Source: Bacteroidota bacterium
GTDB taxonomy: Bacteria > Bacteroidota > Bacteroidia > 2-12-FULL-35-15
Direction of reading: 5' to 3'
DNA length: 64,000 nt
Assembly (NCBI GenBank): GCA_029237775.1
Contig: JAQZBR010000005.1
Span: 306,550 to 370,549 of the forward strand
Below the pieces are notes generated by a model. It saw only the letters and a list, made by a program, of their open reading frames with translations, did not search any database and was not told the origin of the DNA. Of the stretch, positions 26,301 to 34,655 are shown piece after piece (positions within the stretch are counted from its first letter, which is position 1; each line of letters opens with the position of its first letter). The position numbers and the translations under genes are program-made.

Positions 26301-27611
26301 ATGAGAGTTTTAAAATTCGGTGGAACATCAGTAGGCTCAGCAGAACGAATGCATGCGCTGGTTCATCTGATAAACGATAGCACTCCGAAGATCGTAGTTC
26401 TGTCGGCAATGAGCGGCACAACAAACAGTCTGGTTGAAATAGGCGCAGCGCTTTATGCAAAAGACAATGCCAAAGCAAAACAGCTTATCGATTCACTTGA
26501 AAATAAATATAAGGATGTAATTGCTCAATTATATAAAACCGAAAAGGCGCTGAACAAAGGAAAAGAGCTGGTCAGTTCGCACTTCAACCATCTTCGTTCT
26601 TTTACAATGGACATGTTCACCGTCAACGAAGAGCGTGCTATACTCGCTCAGGGCGAATTACTTTCAACTGCAATGTTCCATTATTATCTGGAAGAGATCA
26701 ATGTTGATTCTGTGCTATTACCAGCCCTCAACTTTATGAGGATAGATGAGAACGAAGAGCCGGACATGAAATATATTGAAGCGAATGCTGCCGCAGAACT
26801 CTCCAAGTATCCGGGTAAAAAACTATTCATCACCCAGGGATATATCTGCAGAAACACTTTCGGTGAGATCGATAATTTAAAACGTGGCGGAAGCGATTAT
26901 ACAGCTACTGTAATTGGTGCAGCAATTCGTTCAGACGAGATTCAGATCTGGACCGATATTGACGGGATGCATAACAATGATCCACGGATAGTAGATAAGA
27001 CACATCCCATTGCAGAACTATCATTTGATGAAGCGGCCGAGCTCGCATATTTCGGAGCGAAGATCCTGCATCCGACATGCATCCTTCCTGCACAAATGAG
27101 AAACATCCCGGTTAGGCTTTTAAATACAATGCAGCCGGAAGCGAAAGGCACGGTGATCACTTCAAGAGCAACGGGCGATAGCATTAAAGCTGTTGCTGCT
27201 AAAGATGGTATCACGGCAATTAAAATAAAATCAGGACGAATGCTGCTTGCTTACGGTTTCTTACGCTCTGTGTTCGAGATCTTCGAAAGATATAAAACTC
27301 CGATCGACATGATCACAACCTCCGAGGTAGCTGTTTCGCTTACGATCGATAACACAAAAAATCTGGAGCTGATCGTAGCTGAGCTGAAGGACTTTTGCAC
27401 AGTGGAGGTTGACAATGACCTCACGATCGTTTGTGTAGTTGGAAGCTTCACGGCAGAAAAAGAAGGTTATGCGTTAAAGATCTTTGATGCATTAAAGCAT
27501 ATTCCCATAAGGATGATTTCATATGGAGGAAGTGAACACAACGTTTCGGTTCTGGTTGATACGAAGTTGAAGAAGGATGCGTTGGTGGCTTTAAACAGCG
27601 GATTATTTTAA
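26301..27611 (+). CDS. lysC: Aspartate kinase (monofunctional)
   Basis: A 436-residue enzyme that phosphorylates aspartate, the first step to lysine, threonine and methionine. KFGGTS is at 5-10, FVQGY-like TQGYICRN and GGSDYTAT mark the substrate site, IWTDIDGMHNNDPR the nucleotide site, and two ACT domains occupy the C-terminal third (VSLTIDNTKNLE; IRMISYGGSEHNVSVLV). There is no homoserine dehydrogenase part, unlike the fused ThrA. The next gene on the same strand is lysA, so this copy probably serves the lysine/diaminopimelate branch and may be feedback-controlled by lysine through the ACT domains. Confidence 0.93.
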   Translation: MRVLKFGGTSVGSAERMHALVHLINDSTPKIVVLSAMSGTTNSLVEIGAALYAKDNAKAKQLIDSLENKYKDVIAQLYKTEKALNKGKELVSSHFNHLRSFTMDMFTVNEERAILAQGELLSTAMFHYYLEEINVDSVLLPALNFMRIDENEEPDMKYIEANAAAELSKYPGKKLFITQGYICRNTFGEIDNLKRGGSDYTATVIGAAIRSDEIQIWTDIDGMHNNDPRIVDKTHPIAELSFDEAAELAYFGAKILHPTCILPAQMRNIPVRLLNTMQPEAKGTVITSRATGDSIKAVAAKDGITAIKIKSGRMLLAYGFLRSVFEIFERYKTPIDMITTSEVAVSLTIDNTKNLELIVAELKDFCTVEVDNDLTIVCVVGSFTAEKEGYALKIFDALKHIPIRMISYGGSEHNVSVLVDTKLKKDALVALNSGLF

Positions 27612-27614
27612 AAA

Positions 27615-27770
27615 TTTAACCGCAGAGAAAAAGGAGGAGGCGCTGAGGAACGCGGAGCGATATTTGCCGTTTTTTCAAAAATCACACAATAAAAAACTCT
27701 GCTATCTCTTAAAAAACACATACTAATCCTCAGCGGCCCTCTGCCATACTCAGCGGCCTCTGCGGTTAAA
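27615..27770. repeat. Intergenic inverted-repeat element between lysC and lysA
   Basis: The ends are a perfect 13-bp inverted repeat (27615-27627 TTTAACCGCAGAG and 27758-27770), with an inner 8-bp pair (27641-27648 and 27728-27735). It fills nearly the whole gap between the two genes and has purine-rich 'CGCTGAGG / CGCAGAG' wording. It could fold as one long hairpin in the transcript. Confidence 0.65.
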
Positions 27771-27775
27771 ACAAA

Positions 27776-28939
27776 ATGAAAATGTTTACTCCAAATGTAA
27801 TATCAAAATTTACCACAACACCTACTCCATTCTATTACTATGATCTGGATGTTTTGAAAAAAACATTACAGAAAGTAAAAGATGAAAGCGCTAAATATAA
27901 TTTCATAGTTCATTATGCTCTAAAAGCAAATGCAAACAATGAAGTTCTAAATATGATCAGGGAGTTTGGAATTGGAGCGGATTGTGTCAGCGGCAACGAA
28001 GTTAAAAAAGCAGTGGAATGTAAATTCGATTCCAAGCATATTGTTTTCGCGGGGGTAGGAAAAAGTGATATTGAAATTAACTACGCACTTGATCAGAATA
28101 TCTTTTGCTTTAACTGTGAAAGTAAGGAGGAGCTTGAGATCATCAATGAGCTTGCAACAGCGAAAGGCAAGACAGCGCACGTAGCATTGAGGATCAATCC
28201 GAATGTAAATGCCAATACGCATAAATACATTACCACCGGCCTCGAAGAAAATAAATTCGGGATCAACCTTTGGGAGTTAGAGGATGTTGTGAAATTATTA
28301 AAAGGGCTTTCCAACATAAAGCTGATAGGTTTGCATTTTCACATTGGCTCTCAGATCACCGACATGAGCTCATTCAAAAGCTTGTGCATGAAAGTGAATG
28401 AGATCCAGAACTGGTTTGATTCGCATAAAGTTCAAATTGAGAACATCAATGTTGGCGGAGGACTTGGAGTTGATTATCATGATCCGGATAATAATATGAT
28501 ACCGGACTTTGAAACCTATTTTAAACTCTTTAATGACTTTCTGGAACTGCGCCCGAAACAAAAAGTTCACTTTGAATTAGGTCGTGCACTTGTTGCACAA
28601 TGCGGAACGCTTGTCTCTAAAGTGCTTTACATCAAGAAAGGGGTGAATACGAATTTCGCGATACTTGATGCAGGCATGACAGAACTAATGCGACCGGCAT
28701 TATATCAGGCATATCATAAAATTGAGAATCTTTCAAAATCCTCAAATTCTACATCACATTTCAAATACGATGTTGTTGGTCCGATCTGCGAAAGCTCCGA
28801 TTGCTTCGGAAAAGCGGTTGAGTTGCCTGAGACTCTTCGTGGGGATCTTGTGGCTTTAAGAACTGCAGGAGCTTACGGTGAAGTAATGGCCAATGGTTAT
28901 AACTTAAGGGATAAGGTTAAGGCCTTGTATTCGGAATAG
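27776..28939 (+). CDS. lysA: Diaminopimelate decarboxylase
   Basis: A 387-residue fold type III PLP enzyme that makes lysine from meso-diaminopimelate. Lys50 (VHYALKANAN) is the PLP lysine. HFHIGSQI, the phosphate-binding glycine loop NVGGGLGVDY, FELGRALVAQCG and the cross-subunit Cys segment GPICESSDCFGK are all present. Start at ATG 27776 (two Met close together, MKM). It follows aspartate kinase by 164 bp of repeat DNA, giving the first and last steps of the lysine route together. Confidence 0.95.
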   Translation: MKMFTPNVISKFTTTPTPFYYYDLDVLKKTLQKVKDESAKYNFIVHYALKANANNEVLNMIREFGIGADCVSGNEVKKAVECKFDSKHIVFAGVGKSDIEINYALDQNIFCFNCESKEELEIINELATAKGKTAHVALRINPNVNANTHKYITTGLEENKFGINLWELEDVVKLLKGLSNIKLIGLHFHIGSQITDMSSFKSLCMKVNEIQNWFDSHKVQIENINVGGGLGVDYHDPDNNMIPDFETYFKLFNDFLELRPKQKVHFELGRALVAQCGTLVSKVLYIKKGVNTNFAILDAGMTELMRPALYQAYHKIENLSKSSNSTSHFKYDVVGPICESSDCFGKAVELPETLRGDLVALRTAGAYGEVMANGYNLRDKVKALYSE

Positions 28940-29047
28940 TCGCACCCATTGTCCAAGAAAAAAATAGGAACGCAGATTTATTAAGATCCTTATGATTTAA
29001 AAAATGATAGCTGTGTTTTATACGTTTATGATTACTCCGACAAATAA

Positions 29048-29073
29048 AAATGCTGACTTTTCAGTCAGCATTT
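29048..29073. terminator. Bidirectional terminator between lysA and the deoxynucleoside kinase
   Basis: An 11-bp perfect stem (29048-29058 with 29063-29073), tetraloop TTTC, A-rich on one side and T-rich on the other. It sits between two convergent genes and can serve both. Confidence 0.85.
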
Positions 29074-29132
29074 AAATATCAACAAATCTTATATCACTTC
29101 TTCTTCGTGCCTTAGCGCCTTCTGGTAAAAAA

Positions 29133-29759
29133 CTAGAACAAACCGTTGATCTCCGCATCGATCTTATGAATGATCGCTCCAAGGTCTTCAGACTTTTCAG
29201 AAAAGTTATTGTTATCAACATCTATAATCAGCAGCTTTGCCTCTTTATGTTCCTGCTCGTAAGAAGTGATGAAAGCTTCGTAACGCTCATTTAATCTTTT
29301 TAAATAATCAAGTCGAATCGCATTTTCGTAGTCACGGCCGCGCTTCTGAATTTGGTTAACGAGGGTTGGCACAGAAGCTCTCAGATAGATCAACAGATCA
29401 GGAGGGTTAACGAAAGATTCCATGAGCTTAAAAAGGGCAAAGTAATTTTCGAAATCACGCGTGGTCATCAATCCCATCGCATGTAAGTTTGGTGCGAAGA
29501 TATATGCATCCTCATAAATCGTTCTGTCCTGAACCACTGTTTTACCGCTGTTACGAATAGTTTGGATCTGTCCGAAGCGACTGTTCAAAAAGTAAACCTG
29601 AAGGTTGAATGACCAGCGTTGCATATCTTCATAGAAATCGTTCAGGTATGGATTGTCGTCTACATCCTCAAAGTGCGGCTGCCATTTATAGTGTTTCGCT
29701 AAAAGAGTAGTGAGTGTAGTTTTGCCTGATCCGATATTACCGGCTATCGCTATATGCAT
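29133..29759 (-). CDS. Deoxynucleoside kinase (first of two)
   Basis: A 208-residue kinase of the dNK/dGK/dAK family. P-loop GNIGSGKTT (7-15), substrate-binding segment FEDVDDNPYLNDFY, the DRTIYEDAYIFA (ERS-like catalytic) motif and the lid Arg-rich QKRGRDYE are visible. It salvages deoxynucleosides to monophosphates. A paralogue with low identity lies at 39959..40606, so the organism probably splits dAdo/dGuo or pyrimidine specificity between the two. It is transcribed alone and convergent with lysA. Confidence 0.9.
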   Translation of the reverse strand: MHIAIAGNIGSGKTTLTTLLAKHYKWQPHFEDVDDNPYLNDFYEDMQRWSFNLQVYFLNSRFGQIQTIRNSGKTVVQDRTIYEDAYIFAPNLHAMGLMTTRDFENYFALFKLMESFVNPPDLLIYLRASVPTLVNQIQKRGRDYENAIRLDYLKRLNERYEAFITSYEQEHKEAKLLIIDVDNNNFSEKSEDLGAIIHKIDAEINGLF

Positions 29760-29890
29760 ATATGAGTAGAATAAATAATTTAATGTTCTGAGTAACTAAA
29801 AAAAACCGAAAACGAAAATACAAATTCTAAGGTGCGAACCAAGAAAAAAAGTGGAAATTGTGGATAAGTTTCCGGACGAAAAAAAGGAAC

Positions 29891-30682
29891 TTATTCTGTT
29901 GCCGCGAAGATTGAAATCCCTTCAGCGGTTTGCAGATAAAGCGTTTCCATTTCAAGCCGGAAACCCAGGAAATTATTCAGTGGAGCGCTGAACTCTGACT
30001 CATCGGTGGTTTTAATATTATAGGCACGGAGCTTATTATCCTTCATAAAATACACCTGGTCACCGATCACCTGAAATTGCGATGCACCCTTTACAGGTAT
30101 AGTTTTAAAATAAGTCCCGTAAATGTCGAACATAAGAATTCCCGAAGATGGGTTATTCAGATAAACCATGTTATCTTTTTCAAACAAATGGTCCGGCTGC
30201 AGTTCGGTATTCAGGAGGTTACTAAGATTGCCGGTCTTGTGAATGATCTCATTGGTGGTGTTCAGCTGTAACAAATCAAAATTCTGCTGATCATAGATCC
30301 ACATGCCGTTATTGAACGAGGAAGCAACGAGACGAACCTGCTGCATTCCCATTTTATCGAAGCTTACAGGTTCACCATTTGCACTCAGGGTATTATCCAG
30401 AAAAACAACCTGAGAAAAATCTTTGAAGTAAACAAGGATCTTCATCATGTTTGAAGCATCCACACCGGAGATACTCCCGAATTTTTTTGTACTGTATTTA
30501 TACAGTTCCTTCCCGGATTTGTTGAATTTGATAAGTTCATTCTTGGTAACCACGTACATATTACCTAGGTTATCAGTGGTGAAAAAACGTGCTTCGAGCG
30601 CGATGGATGTAAGCAATTTGAATTTGCCCTGCGAAAAACCATTCAGTGAAAGAAAAAGAAACAGAACTAAAACAGACCTCAT
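29891..30682 (-). CDS. Secreted beta-propeller-like protein of unknown function
   Basis: A 263-residue protein with a signal peptide (1-17, ending GFSQ). The rest is made of repeated short beta-strand patterns (YVVTKNELIKFN, VYLNNPSSGILMFD, VYFMKDNKLRAYN) separated by about 40 residues, which suggests a propeller-like fold with about six blades. No catalytic motif is visible. It precedes a broken response regulator on the same strand, so any functional link to it is lost. Only a general call is possible. Confidence 0.7.
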   Translation of the reverse strand: MRSVLVLFLFLSLNGFSQGKFKLLTSIALEARFFTTDNLGNMYVVTKNELIKFNKSGKELYKYSTKKFGSISGVDASNMMKILVYFKDFSQVVFLDNTLSANGEPVSFDKMGMQQVRLVASSFNNGMWIYDQQNFDLLQLNTTNEIIHKTGNLSNLLNTELQPDHLFEKDNMVYLNNPSSGILMFDIYGTYFKTIPVKGASQFQVIGDQVYFMKDNKLRAYNIKTTDESEFSAPLNNFLGFRLEMETLYLQTAEGISIFAATE

Positions 30683-30720
30683 GCGAAAATTAACTTCCAG
30701 TAAAGATAAGACATTTAAGT

Positions 30721-31349
30721 CTATGCAAGCGGTTCCCCTATCAATGAAATAAACTTCTTTTTATATGTTTCAGACATCGGGATCATTGTTTCCTTTATCC
30801 GGATCCTGTTCCGTTCGATTGAATCAATTTTGTCAAGTGAAACCATATATGACTTATGTACCCTGCAAATCCGGGTTGCCGGAATCTCTCTTTCAAAATC
30901 GTTAAAGGTTTTAAGCGTCATTATCTTTTTATTGACTGTATGAATTCTACGGTAATCCCGCATTCCTTCAATATAAAGAATTTCATTTAAGAATAACTTT
31001 TCAAGGCGGTATTCAGTCTTAATAAAAATGAAATTCTTTTCTGACTGTTTACTTGAAAGATTTGACTGAACCTTATCAACCGCTGTAAGAAATCGTTCGA
31101 ACGTAAACGGCTTTAAAAGAAACGGCCACATTCAGATTAACCTTGAAGTGCATATTCGTCATAGGCTGTTGTAATAATAACCTGGCCATTGAAGCCGGAG
31201 GTTTTCAGCAATTGAATGCCGGAAAACTCCCTCATATTTATATCAAGAAAAACAAGATCAACCTTGTTTGCCTTTAAAAACAACAAGGCGTCAGCCCGAA
31301 GGGTTTGTCTGCAAAGAAGGGGATTTATTCTGCAAGATCTTTTATGCAA
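30721..31349 (-). pseudogene. Broken LytTR-family response regulator
   Basis: Two out-of-frame pieces of one gene. Bases 31137-31349 encode the second half of a receiver domain (LVFLDINMREFSG with the phospho-Asp, then IITTAYDEYALQG) and stop at TAA. Bases 30721-31131 encode the rest (LLKPF, then a complete LytTR DNA-binding domain with FIKTEYRLEKLFLNEILYIEG and ICRVHKSYMVS). In intact relatives the junction reads like GFNLNVVDYLLKPF; here about two bases are missing at GG-TTAAT and two more a little later. The receiver also lacks its first ~45 residues, including the acidic pair. It starts 14 bp after the GH3-family gene. No partner LytS-type kinase is present. Confidence 0.85.
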
Positions 31350-31363
31350 GAAAATTTAAATCA

Positions 31364-32884
31364 TTAAGGATGTATCAAGTTCGTTATTTCTTCCACATAT
31401 TTTCTTTCATTGCATAAGCGAGGAACTTTATGCTGCCCGCCAAGCTTATTCTTTGACTCCAGCCATTTAAAGAAAATGCCTGAGGGGACGCTTTTCACAA
31501 GTGGTAATTTCAATGCGAGGTTCTGATAACGTTTTGCCTCATAGTCTGAATTTATTGACTTCAGGGCATTGTCGAGCATCTCAGTAAAATATTCGAGCGT
31601 ATCCGGCTGTCTTTCAAATTCTATTAACCACTCGTGCGCACCGGTTTCATTACCATTCATAAACACAGGCGCGGCTGTGTATTCCCTTATTACGGCTCCT
31701 GTTTTTTCACATGCGATCTGAAGCGCCTTGTCAGCATTATCAACGATCACCTCTTCACCGAATGCATTCATGAATTGTTTTGTTCGCCCGGTGATCTTAA
31801 ATCTGAAAGGCTCCACGGAAGTGAACCTGATCGTATCACCTAAACGATAACGCCACAAGCCTGCGTTTGTCGTGATCACTATTTCGTAATTAACTCCTGT
31901 CTTCACCTCATCCAGACCGATAGTCTTTATTTCTTCTCCGGCTTTTATTTCATCCACCGGAATGAATTCGTAAAAAATACCGTAATCAAGCATCAACAGC
32001 AGCTCCTCAGAGTTTCGCTGATCCTGGATCCCGAAGAATCCTTCTGTAGCATTGTACAATTCAAGGTAACAGAGATCAGGTTTATTGAAGATCTTTTTGA
32101 ATTGTTCCCGGTAAGGTGTGAAATTTACGCCTCCGTGAAAATACACTTCCAGGTGAGGCCACACCTCAGCGATGGAGCTTTTACCAGTTCTCTCCAACAC
32201 CTTTTTCATGATCAGCAGCATCCAGGAAGGCACACCAGCAAGGCTCACCATATTCTCGTTTATTGTTGATTCCGCGATCTTCTCAAGCTTCTCATCCCAT
32301 TTGTCCATTAGTGCTATCGACATGTCGGGCGCTCTGAAAAACTCAGCCCAGACAGGTAGATTATTTATCACTATTGCCGAAAGATCTCCATTCTGTGATT
32401 CGTAGCCATTGTGATGATCGGTCACCAGACTTCCTGCAAGCGCAAGATTTTTTCCGGTAAAGAGCTGTGTTTCCGGATTTAACGAACAATGAATAGCGAT
32501 CATATCGCGGCCGCCATTGTAATGACAATTATCGAGCGACTCTTCACTTACAGGTATAAATTTGCTTTTATCGTTTGTTGTACCCGAAGACTTTGCAAAC
32601 CATTTAATATCCGAATTCCATAAAATATTCTGCTCGCCCTGACGCATCCTATCAATAAAAGGCTTAAGCGAATCATAGTCCTGCAAAGGGATATTTCTTT
32701 TGAACTGCTCATAGTTAGTGATATTCTCAAAATCGTGCGCCCTGCCCCATTCCGTGAATTCAGCCTGATCAATAAGCTTCCGCAACCACTCATTCTGCAC
32801 TTCATATGGATACTTCATGAAAAGCTCGATCTGATGCATCCGCTTCTTCATGTACCAGCTTGCTATACTATTGATTATTGGCAT
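31364..32884 (-). CDS. GH3 auxin-responsive-promoter-family protein (acyl-adenylate ligase fold)
   Basis: A 506-residue protein of the GH3 superfamily, which is common in Bacteroidota. It shows the ATP/AMP motif KSSGTTNDKSKFIPVS (about 99-114), YNATEGFFGIQD (about 281-292) and the YRLGDTIRFTS hinge (about 348-358). Plant GH3 enzymes join amino acids to carboxylic acid hormones through an acyl-adenylate. The bacterial substrates are not known to me. It lies between a PolX-family gene and a dead response regulator, without an obvious pathway link. Confidence 0.92.
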   Translation of the reverse strand: MPIINSIASWYMKKRMHQIELFMKYPYEVQNEWLRKLIDQAEFTEWGRAHDFENITNYEQFKRNIPLQDYDSLKPFIDRMRQGEQNILWNSDIKWFAKSSGTTNDKSKFIPVSEESLDNCHYNGGRDMIAIHCSLNPETQLFTGKNLALAGSLVTDHHNGYESQNGDLSAIVINNLPVWAEFFRAPDMSIALMDKWDEKLEKIAESTINENMVSLAGVPSWMLLIMKKVLERTGKSSIAEVWPHLEVYFHGGVNFTPYREQFKKIFNKPDLCYLELYNATEGFFGIQDQRNSEELLLMLDYGIFYEFIPVDEIKAGEEIKTIGLDEVKTGVNYEIVITTNAGLWRYRLGDTIRFTSVEPFRFKITGRTKQFMNAFGEEVIVDNADKALQIACEKTGAVIREYTAAPVFMNGNETGAHEWLIEFERQPDTLEYFTEMLDNALKSINSDYEAKRYQNLALKLPLVKSVPSGIFFKWLESKNKLGGQHKVPRLCNERKYVEEITNLIHP

Positions 32885-32955
32885 AAGACAATTATTGATT
32901 TGTTGAATTGGCGATTTGGAGAATTCCGTTGTCCAATCCTAATAACTTTTAACGA

Positions 32956-34566
32956 TTAACTTTTAGCCTTCTTAAAATAACTCTCCATCTCCGATAATCC
33001 CATTGCGTTAAAACACATTTCTTTCGTCAACATCCCTTTTCTTGCGGCACACACTCCGTAATGCATGTCGTGATATCCGCTCTTTTCATGGGCATCCGGA
33101 TTGATTGAGATTTTAACACCTTTCTCTATACAATATTGAATCCAGCGCCAGTCAATGTCCAAACGGTACGGATGTGCATTCAATTCCACAATTACGTTGT
33201 TAGCAGCGCAGGCATCAATGATCTTTTTATGATCGATCGGATATCCTGGACGTGATAAAAGCAGCCGGCCTGTCGGATGTCCAAGGATGGTGGTGTATGG
33301 ATTTTCTATCGCTTTTAATAAACGGGCAGTTGCTTTTTCTTCGGACATCTTCAGATTAGAATGCACCGAAGCTACAATAAAATCAAAGGTCTTTAATACA
33401 TCTTCGGTATAATCAAGTGAACCGTCATTCAGAATATCACTCTCTATTCCTTTGAATATTTTGAATGGCGCCAGTTCTTTATTCAGTTTATCGATCTCAG
33501 CATGCTGTTCGAAAACACGATCAGGCTTTAAGCCGTTAGCATAAAATGCCGACTGCGAATGATCACAAATGCCAAGATATTCATAACCCAAATCTTTGCA
33601 ATACACAGCCATATCTTTCAACGTATTCAAACCATCGCTATACGTACTGTGATTATGCAGGATCCCTTTCAGATCTTCAAGCCTGATCAGTTCCGGAATT
33701 TTATTTGCCCTGGCAAGATCCACTTCATTAAAACCTTCTCTTAATTCCGGCTCAATGAACTGTAAACCAGCAGACTGAAAAATTTCTTTTTCTGAAGTGA
33801 AATTTGAATTTTGAAATTTGAAATTCGATATTTTGGTCTGATGTTCAGGCGTGCCCGTAGTTTCGAACAACTTAGAATAAAACTCGTCAGGCTTGCAAAA
33901 GATCAGTTTCACTTTTACATTCCGTACATTCTCCACTTCTGTTTTTACACCTGCATCCTCAGAAGCAACAATGATATCGATTCCGTCAATCACCTCCGAT
34001 TTTCTTCTCATTGCTCCAGTTAATGAAACAAGCTCTGTGTTGTATTGCTTCTTCAGTTCCTGAACCAGATCGTCCGCAAAATGCTCCACCGAAGCATAAT
34101 GGAATTTCCCGATGTTCGACTGAAAGAACTCAATTTGCTTTTTAACCGTTTCCTGCGTCTTTGCACCAAACCCCTTTAATGTAACAAGCCTGTTTTCATT
34201 GCAGGCATACAACAATTCTCCTGTGCTTTCAATCTCCAGCTCGCGCCATAACTGTCCAACCTTTTTGGGCCCGATCCCTTTTATACGCAGCATCTCGATA
34301 ATTCCCAAAGGCGTTTTTTCGAGCATATCACTCAGCTCTTTTAGATTATGAGTGGTCTGCAGTTCATTGATCTTAGCCGCAATACTTTTTCCAATTCCTT
34401 CTATTGCCTCCAGCTCTTTCAGGCTTTTTCCCTCGAGATCAATATCTGTTTTATCCAGCTTAAATGCGGCATTTGCGATGGATTTAATCTTGAAGGGATT
34501 TTCCTCATGAAGCTCCATCAGCTGTGCTGTAAGCTTTAAAGCACCCGCTATTTCTTCTGTTGTCAT
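32956..34566 (-). CDS. polX: PolX-family protein with degenerate polymerase site and intact PHP domain
   Basis: A 536-residue protein (family about 570). Order: 8-kDa-like and helix-hairpin-helix region with IEGIGKSIAAKI (55-66) and IKGIGPKKVGQLW (95-107), palm (about 180-280), PHP domain (about 300-536) with HNHSTYSDG, CDHSQ, GIESDI, SVHSN, LGHPTGR and NPDAHE metal ligands. The polymerase site normally reads G-S-x-R-R-x-x-E-T-x-G-D-I-D. Here it is GAMRRKSEVIDGID (184-197), so the first catalytic Asp is Gly195, and the third is apparently Lys220 (VKLIF in place of VDLRV). A short repeat-derived segment (about 246-256) has replaced part of the fingers/palm. It is probably a PHP-type exonuclease or phosphoesterase only. 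Confidence 0.9.
   Translation of the reverse strand: MTTEEIAGALKLTAQLMELHEENPFKIKSIANAAFKLDKTDIDLEGKSLKELEAIEGIGKSIAAKINELQTTHNLKELSDMLEKTPLGIIEMLRIKGIGPKKVGQLWRELEIESTGELLYACNENRLVTLKGFGAKTQETVKKQIEFFQSNIGKFHYASVEHFADDLVQELKKQYNTELVSLTGAMRRKSEVIDGIDIIVASEDAGVKTEVENVRNVKVKLIFCKPDEFYSKLFETTGTPEHQTKISNFKFQNSNFTSEKEIFQSAGLQFIEPELREGFNEVDLARANKIPELIRLEDLKGILHNHSTYSDGLNTLKDMAVYCKDLGYEYLGICDHSQSAFYANGLKPDRVFEQHAEIDKLNKELAPFKIFKGIESDILNDGSLDYTEDVLKTFDFIVASVHSNLKMSEEKATARLLKAIENPYTTILGHPTGRLLLSRPGYPIDHKKIIDACAANNVIVELNAHPYRLDIDWRWIQYCIEKGVKISINPDAHEKSGYHDMHYGVCAARKGMLTKEMCFNAMGLSEMESYFKKAKS
33797..33828. repeat. A/T simple repeat captured inside polX
   Basis: Head-to-tail AAATTTGAA/ATTTTGAAATTTG units inside the coding region. 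They encode ISNFKFQNSNF in frame on the minus strand. This wording is usually intergenic in Bacteroidota. Confidence 0.65.
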
Positions 34567-34597
34567 ATGATTATTTAAAAAAATACAGATTAATTAG

Positions 34598-34605
34598 TAA
34601 ATTTG
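34598..34605 (+). promoter_or_regulatory. Candidate -7 box for the T9SS propeller gene
   Basis: TAAATTTG, full match to TAnnTTTG, in the short divergent space between polX and the gene starting at 34656. Confidence 0.35.
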
Positions 34606-34655
34606 AATTTACCATCCGCTACAGAACGGAAATATCAAATACCAGCTTTACAAAG

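Noticed and set aside
34560..34655. Upstream extension of the T9SS propeller gene
   Set aside because: It would put 32 polar residues before a clear signal peptide and overlap the polX start; ATG 34656 is preferred.
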